Below, in pieces: positions 60,965 through 64,000 of a stretch of DNA of 64,000 bases; the stretch's first letter is position 1; each line of letters opens with the position of its first letter. The notes under the pieces are model-generated. The model was given only the letters and a program-made list of their open reading frames with translations, was not told the origin of the DNA and did no database searches. The DNA comes from Streptomyces fumanus. GTDB lineage: Bacteria > Actinomycetota > Actinomycetes > Streptomycetales > Streptomycetaceae. Location of the stretch: positions 124,001 to 188,000 of the forward strand of contig NZ_BNBI01000012.1 of assembly GCF_014655295.1 (NCBI RefSeq), read 5' to 3'. Position numbers and translations under genes: made by a program.

Positions 60965-61036
60965 TTAGAGCAGCACTCTAAACCGAAGACGCGCGTACGC
61001 CAACGCCCCCTTCTTCTGGTTCGAGCGGCGCTCGAA
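60965..61036 (-). promoter_or_regulatory. Two copies of a 17-bp palindromic operator before ureAB
   Basis: TTAGAGCAGCACTCTAA (60965-60981) and TTCGAGCGGCGCTCGAA (61020-61036) share the pattern TTNGAGCNGCNCTCNAA, and each is symmetric around its centre. They are 55 bp apart centre to centre, the near one about 20 bp before the ureAB start. The obvious candidate to bind them is the TetR protein of the same operon. Confidence 0.85.
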
Positions 61037-61045
61037 AACGCCGAA

Positions 61046-61074
61046 GGCCGCCCGGACGAGTCGTCCGGGCGGCC
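61046..61074 (-). terminator. Terminator after ilvE
   Basis: GGCCGCCCGGACGA pairs with its 14-nt complement around a single G; the actual loop would be larger. It lies between the ilvE stop and the ureAB operators and insulates the two. Confidence 0.75.
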
Positions 61075-61090
61075 CGATGGGCGTCTGGGC

Positions 61091-62179
61091 TCAGGCCAGC
61101 GTGTGCATCCAGCCGTGGGTGTCCTCGGCGGTGCCGCGCTGGATGTCGAGCAGCGCGCGGCGCAGCCTCATCGTGACCTCGCCGGGCTCGCCGCCGCCCT
61201 GCTGCCACTCGCCGCCGGCCCGCTTGACGGTGCCGACCGGTGTGATCACGGCGGCGGTGCCGCAGGCGAAGACCTCGGTGAGGGTGCCGTTCTCCGCGTC
61301 GCGCTGCCACTGGTCGACGGAGATCCGGCCCTCCTCGGCCGCGTACCCGAGGTCACGGGCGACGGTGAGCAGGGAGTCGCGGGTGACGCCCTCCAGGATG
61401 GAGCCGGTCAGCGAGGGCGTCACGATCCGGTCGCCGTACACGAAGTACAGGTTCATGCCGCCCAGCTCCTCGACCCACTGGCGCTCGATGGCGTCGAGGT
61501 AGCAGACCTGGTCGCAGCCCTTGGCGGCGGCCTCGGCCTGGGCGAGCAGGGACGCGGCGTAGTTGCCGCCGGTCTTGGCGTCGCCCATGCCGCCGGGGAC
61601 GGCACGCACCCGGTCCTCGGAGACCCAGATGGAGACCGGCTTCACCCCGCCGGGGAAGTAGGCGCCGGCCGGGGAGGCGATGACCAGGAAGAGGTACTCG
61701 TTGGCGGGCTTCACACCGAGCCCGACCTCGGTCGCGATCATGAAGGGGCGCAGGTAGAGGGATTCCTCGCCGCCGTGTGCCGGGACCCACGCCTGGTCCT
61801 GGCGGACCAGCGCGTCGCACGCCTCGATGAAGGTCTCCACCGGCAGCTCCGGCATCCCCAGCCGCCGCGCGGACGCCTGGAAGCGCTCGGCGTTCTTCTC
61901 GGGGCGGAAGGTGGCGACGGACCCGTCGGGGCGGCGGTACGCCTTCAACCCCTCGAAGATCTCCTGCGCGTAGTGCAGGACCATGGTGGCCGGGTCGAGG
62001 GAGAGCGGGGCGTACGGGACGAGCTGGCCGTCGTGCCAGCCGCGGCCCTCGGTCCACTTGATCGTCACCATGTGGTCGGTGAAGTGGCGGCCGAACCCGG
62101 GGTGGGCCAGGATCGCCTCCCGCTCCCCGGCGGAGAGCGGGTGGGCGGACGGCTTGAGCTCGATCGTGGGCGTCGTCAT
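61091..62179 (-). CDS. ilvE: Branched-chain amino acid aminotransferase
   Basis: A 362-residue PLP enzyme catalysing the last step of valine, leucine and isoleucine synthesis. IFEGLKAYRRPDGSVATFRP, LYLRPFMIATEVGLGVKP and GMGDAKTGGNYAASLLAQ (with the PLP Lys) are class IV signatures. GTLTEVFACGTAAVITPV is the C-terminal motif. ATG at 62179 follows AAGGA; GTG 18 nt upstream is possible. Confidence 0.95.
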   Translation of the reverse strand: MTTPTIELKPSAHPLSAGEREAILAHPGFGRHFTDHMVTIKWTEGRGWHDGQLVPYAPLSLDPATMVLHYAQEIFEGLKAYRRPDGSVATFRPEKNAERFQASARRLGMPELPVETFIEACDALVRQDQAWVPAHGGEESLYLRPFMIATEVGLGVKPANEYLFLVIASPAGAYFPGGVKPVSIWVSEDRVRAVPGGMGDAKTGGNYAASLLAQAEAAAKGCDQVCYLDAIERQWVEELGGMNLYFVYGDRIVTPSLTGSILEGVTRDSLLTVARDLGYAAEEGRISVDQWQRDAENGTLTEVFACGTAAVITPVGTVKRAGGEWQQGGGEPGEVTMRLRRALLDIQRGTAEDTHGWMHTLA

Positions 62180-62223
62180 CAGTTGGGTGTCCTTCACCGG
62201 TTGTAGTGACGGGCCGCGCTCAC

Positions 62224-62295
62224 GCCAGTACTGCCAGTGGCCAGTGCCAGGACGTCCGAGCTTTCCCTCGTCCCGCGGCTCCGCGTTCGATTATC
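62224..62295 (-). promoter_or_regulatory. ilvE upstream region: GATAAT box and GCCAGT repeats
   Basis: On the minus strand GATAAT (62290-62295) is a good -10 box with a weak -35. In the expected leader, GCCAGT recurs at 62224, 62233 and 62240, with GCCAG at 62246. The close, phased copies could be an operator or RNA element; I cannot tell. Confidence 0.4.
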
Positions 62296-62370
62296 GCAAG
62301 GGGAGCACGCGGAAGAAATCGGCGTGAAAGCGGCTCAGGGGAAGATGGTCGCACCCGGCGGGGACATGCG

Positions 62371-62402
62371 GAAGCCGCCGGGTGTCGTGACCCGGCGGCT
62401 TC
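62371..62402 (-). terminator. Terminator after leuB
   Basis: GAAGCCGCCGGGT pairs perfectly with ACCCGGCGGCTTC around a 6-nt loop, 18 bp after the leuB stop. No T-run. Confidence 0.8.
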
Positions 62403-62419
62403 GCTGCGGAACCGACGGA

Positions 62420-63463
62420 TCAGCCGGCTACGCGTACGGCGAGGGCGTCGCCGATCTCGGAGGTGGAGCGGGCGGGCTTGCCGACGCGCTCGGCGAGGTC
62501 GGCGGCGACCGCCTCCTCGATCCGGGTCGCCTCGGCCTCGTGGCCGAGGTGGCGCAGCAGCAGGGCGACGGAGAGCACGGTGGCGCTGGGGTCGGCCTTG
62601 CCCTGGCCGGCGATGTCGGGCGCGGAGCCGTGCACCGGCTCGAACATCGAGGGGTACTCGCCGGACGGGTTGATGTTCCCGCTGGCGGCGACGCCGATGC
62701 CGCCGGAGACGGCCGCGGCGAGGTCGGTGATGATGTCGCCGAACAGGTTGTCGGTGACGATGACGTCGAACCGCTCGGGCTGGGTGACCAGGTAGATGGT
62801 GGCCGCGTCGACGTGCATGTACTCGGTGCTGACCTCGGGGAACTCCTCGGCCACCCGGTTGAAGACGTTCGTCCACAGGTGGCCCGCGAAGGTCAGCACG
62901 TTGTTCTTGTGGATCAGCGCGAGCTTCTTGCGGGGGCGGGCCTGGGCGCGGGCGAAGGCGTCGCGGACCACCCGCTCGACCCCGTAGGCGGTGTTGACGG
63001 AGACCTCGGTGGCGACCTCGTGGGGCGTGCCCTTGCGGATCGTGCCGCCGTTGCCGGTGTACGGGCCCTCGGTGCCCTCGCGGACCACGACGAAGTCGAT
63101 GACCGGCTCGCCCTTCAGCGGCGTGGCCACGCCGGGCAGCAGCTTGCTGGGCCGCAGGTTGACGTGGTGGTCGAAGGCGAAGCGGAGCTTGAGCAGGAAG
63201 CCGCGCTCCAGGACGCCGGAGGGCACCGACGGGTCGCCGATGGCGCCGAGCAGGATGGCGTCGTGCCGCTTGAGGGCGTCGAGGTCGGCGTCGGTGAGGG
63301 TCTCACCGGTCGCGTGGTAGCGGCGGGCGCCGAAGTCGTACTCCTTGGTCTCCAGCTTCACATCCTGCGGGAGGACGGCGGAGAGGACCTTGAGACCTTC
63401 GGCCACGACCTCCTGGCCGATGCCGTCGCCGGGAATGACTGCGAGATCGATGCTGCGAGACAT
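62420..63463 (-). CDS. leuB: 3-isopropylmalate dehydrogenase
   Basis: A 347-residue NAD-dependent beta-decarboxylating dehydrogenase of leucine synthesis. LAVIPGDGIGQEVV, DFVVVREGTEGPYTGNGG and NLFGDIITDLAAAVSGGIGV (metal Asp residues) are diagnostic. FEPVHGSAPDIAGQGKADPS lies near the C-terminus. GGAGTAGGG upstream of the ATG. Same strand as ilvE but with its own terminator between. Confidence 0.96.
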   Translation of the reverse strand: MSRSIDLAVIPGDGIGQEVVAEGLKVLSAVLPQDVKLETKEYDFGARRYHATGETLTDADLDALKRHDAILLGAIGDPSVPSGVLERGFLLKLRFAFDHHVNLRPSKLLPGVATPLKGEPVIDFVVVREGTEGPYTGNGGTIRKGTPHEVATEVSVNTAYGVERVVRDAFARAQARPRKKLALIHKNNVLTFAGHLWTNVFNRVAEEFPEVSTEYMHVDAATIYLVTQPERFDVIVTDNLFGDIITDLAAAVSGGIGVAASGNINPSGEYPSMFEPVHGSAPDIAGQGKADPSATVLSVALLLRHLGHEAEATRIEEAVAADLAERVGKPARSTSEIGDALAVRVAG

Positions 63464-63592
63464 GTCGCGCACCCTACTCCCCGTCCCATGGGATGACACA
63501 GGCCGTCCGGCATTCGGACGGCGGTTTTTCGTCGGCGGGCGTTCACCCGTTCGCCGGGCGGGTGTTGGCGGGCGGCGGGAAGTCCTTGGGGC

Positions 63593-64000
63593 ATGGAGAT
63601 CCCCGACTTCGGCGTCCCGCCCGAGCTGGCGCGCCGGATGAGCATGGCGGAGCGGTACGAGTATCTGCGGGACCGGCTGACCCGCCGGCGGGCGCTGGTG
63701 ACGGCGGGCGCGGTGGCCGGCGGGCTGCTGACCGGGTGTTCCGGCGGCAGCGGGACCCGGGTGGCGCGGCCGGCGCCGCCCGCGTCGGTGACGGTGTCGG
63801 GGGCGGGTCTGGCGCCGTTCGGCCGTCATCTCGCCTTCGGCGCGGACCCGATGCGGCAGATGCGGGTCTCCTGGCAGGTGCCGCTGCCGGTGCGCCGCCC
63901 GTACCTCCGGGTGGGAGTGCGCCCCGATGAACTGAGCCGGCGCATTCCGGCGGAGGTCCGCGCGCTGCGCACTCCGGCGCTTCAGGGGGCGCGTCCGGCC
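63593..64000 (+). CDS. Purple-acid-phosphatase-like exported lipoprotein, 3' end cut by window
   Basis: The first 136 codons are in the window and open to the edge. MEIPDFGVPPELARRMS begins the protein. TRRRALVTAGAVAGG has a Tat-type Arg pair and LLTGC a lipobox near residue 50. After a Pro-rich linker, HLAFGADPMRQMRVSWQVP resembles the fibronectin-like N-terminal domain of purple acid phosphatases. The catalytic domain would lie outside the window, so the call rests on the N-terminus alone. GGAAG is the ribosome binding site, at a long spacing. Confidence 0.75.
   Translation, partial: MEIPDFGVPPELARRMSMAERYEYLRDRLTRRRALVTAGAVAGGLLTGCSGGSGTRVARPAPPASVTVSGAGLAPFGRHLAFGADPMRQMRVSWQVPLPVRRPYLRVGVRPDELSRRIPAEVRALRTPALQGARPA

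Noticed and set aside
1..64000. CRISPR arrays, prophage, rRNA genes or biosynthetic gene cluster
   Set aside because: No regularly spaced repeats, phage structural genes, rRNA sequence or polyketide/peptide synthase modules were seen.

Overview
The window is very GC-rich, with G or C at nearly every third codon position, many GTG starts, bald hairpin terminators and families typical of Streptomyces (tandem conservons, HupS, NdgR, DUF397/DUF5753 pairs, a fused UreAB). It reads as a core segment of a Streptomyces chromosome. Gene content and order match what I remember of the S. coelicolor region around rnc, recG, leuCD, gltX, the cvn loci, pccB, cimA, ilvE and leuB. That comparison is from memory, not from an alignment. 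I see no prophage, CRISPR array, rRNA or complete insertion sequence. The one mobile element is a short MITE-like palindrome.

Layout. 1-2.6 kb: acylphosphatase, a CAP-domain exported protein, an HxlR regulator and the MITE-like element. 2.6-10 kb (minus strand): recG, rsmD, coaD, a DivIVA-like coiled-coil protein, DUF177, rpmF, rnc and mutM, a translation, RNA-processing and repair cluster. 10-15 kb (plus): an Hsp90-family ATPase coupled to a 1006-residue repeat protein. 15-24 kb: a FakA/YloV-like kinase divergent from rpmB, then thiD-thiL, a stand-alone Lrp sensor domain, a lipoprotein, ddl, gpsA-plsC and cofC. 24-28 kb: hupS, leuCD and the divergent regulator ndgR. 28-33.5 kb: a DUF4188/MerR pair, five tRNA genes that are all Glu or Gln, a HAD hydrolase, gltX and an FAH-family hydrolase. 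34-45 kb: two conservons (cvnA-B-C-D twice). 45-50 kb: pccE-pccB, a family 8 polysaccharide lyase and a YceI protein. 50-55 kb: TetR with a divergent EamA exporter, an RsbW-like/DUF5753/DUF397 trio, and a Gly-rich membrane protein. 55-64 kb: cimA, an operon ureAB-ureC-agmatine deiminase-tetR, ilvE, leuB and the start of a purple-acid-phosphatase-like lipoprotein.

How the parts work together. Branched-chain amino acid synthesis is spread over leuCD, cimA, ilvE and leuB, with ndgR as a local regulator and a possible attenuator ahead of cimA. The tRNA-Glu/tRNA-Gln cluster lies on the same strand as glutamyl-tRNA synthetase, which in actinobacteria normally charges both. The conservons encode histidine kinase-like, Roadblock, DUF742 and GTPase proteins that form membrane-linked signalling complexes.

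Most noteworthy: (1) an orphan, divergent urease whose flap cysteine is replaced, co-operonic with agmatine deiminase and a TetR regulator, and preceded by two copies of a 17-bp operator; (2) a candidate leader peptide with tandem rare Ile codons and a U-tract terminator before cimA; (3) a DUF397 protein with its N-terminal half triplicated; (4) a MITE-like element whose ends supply the stop codons of two convergent genes; (5) several clear operator arrays (ndgR, MerR, TetR/EamA, YceI).
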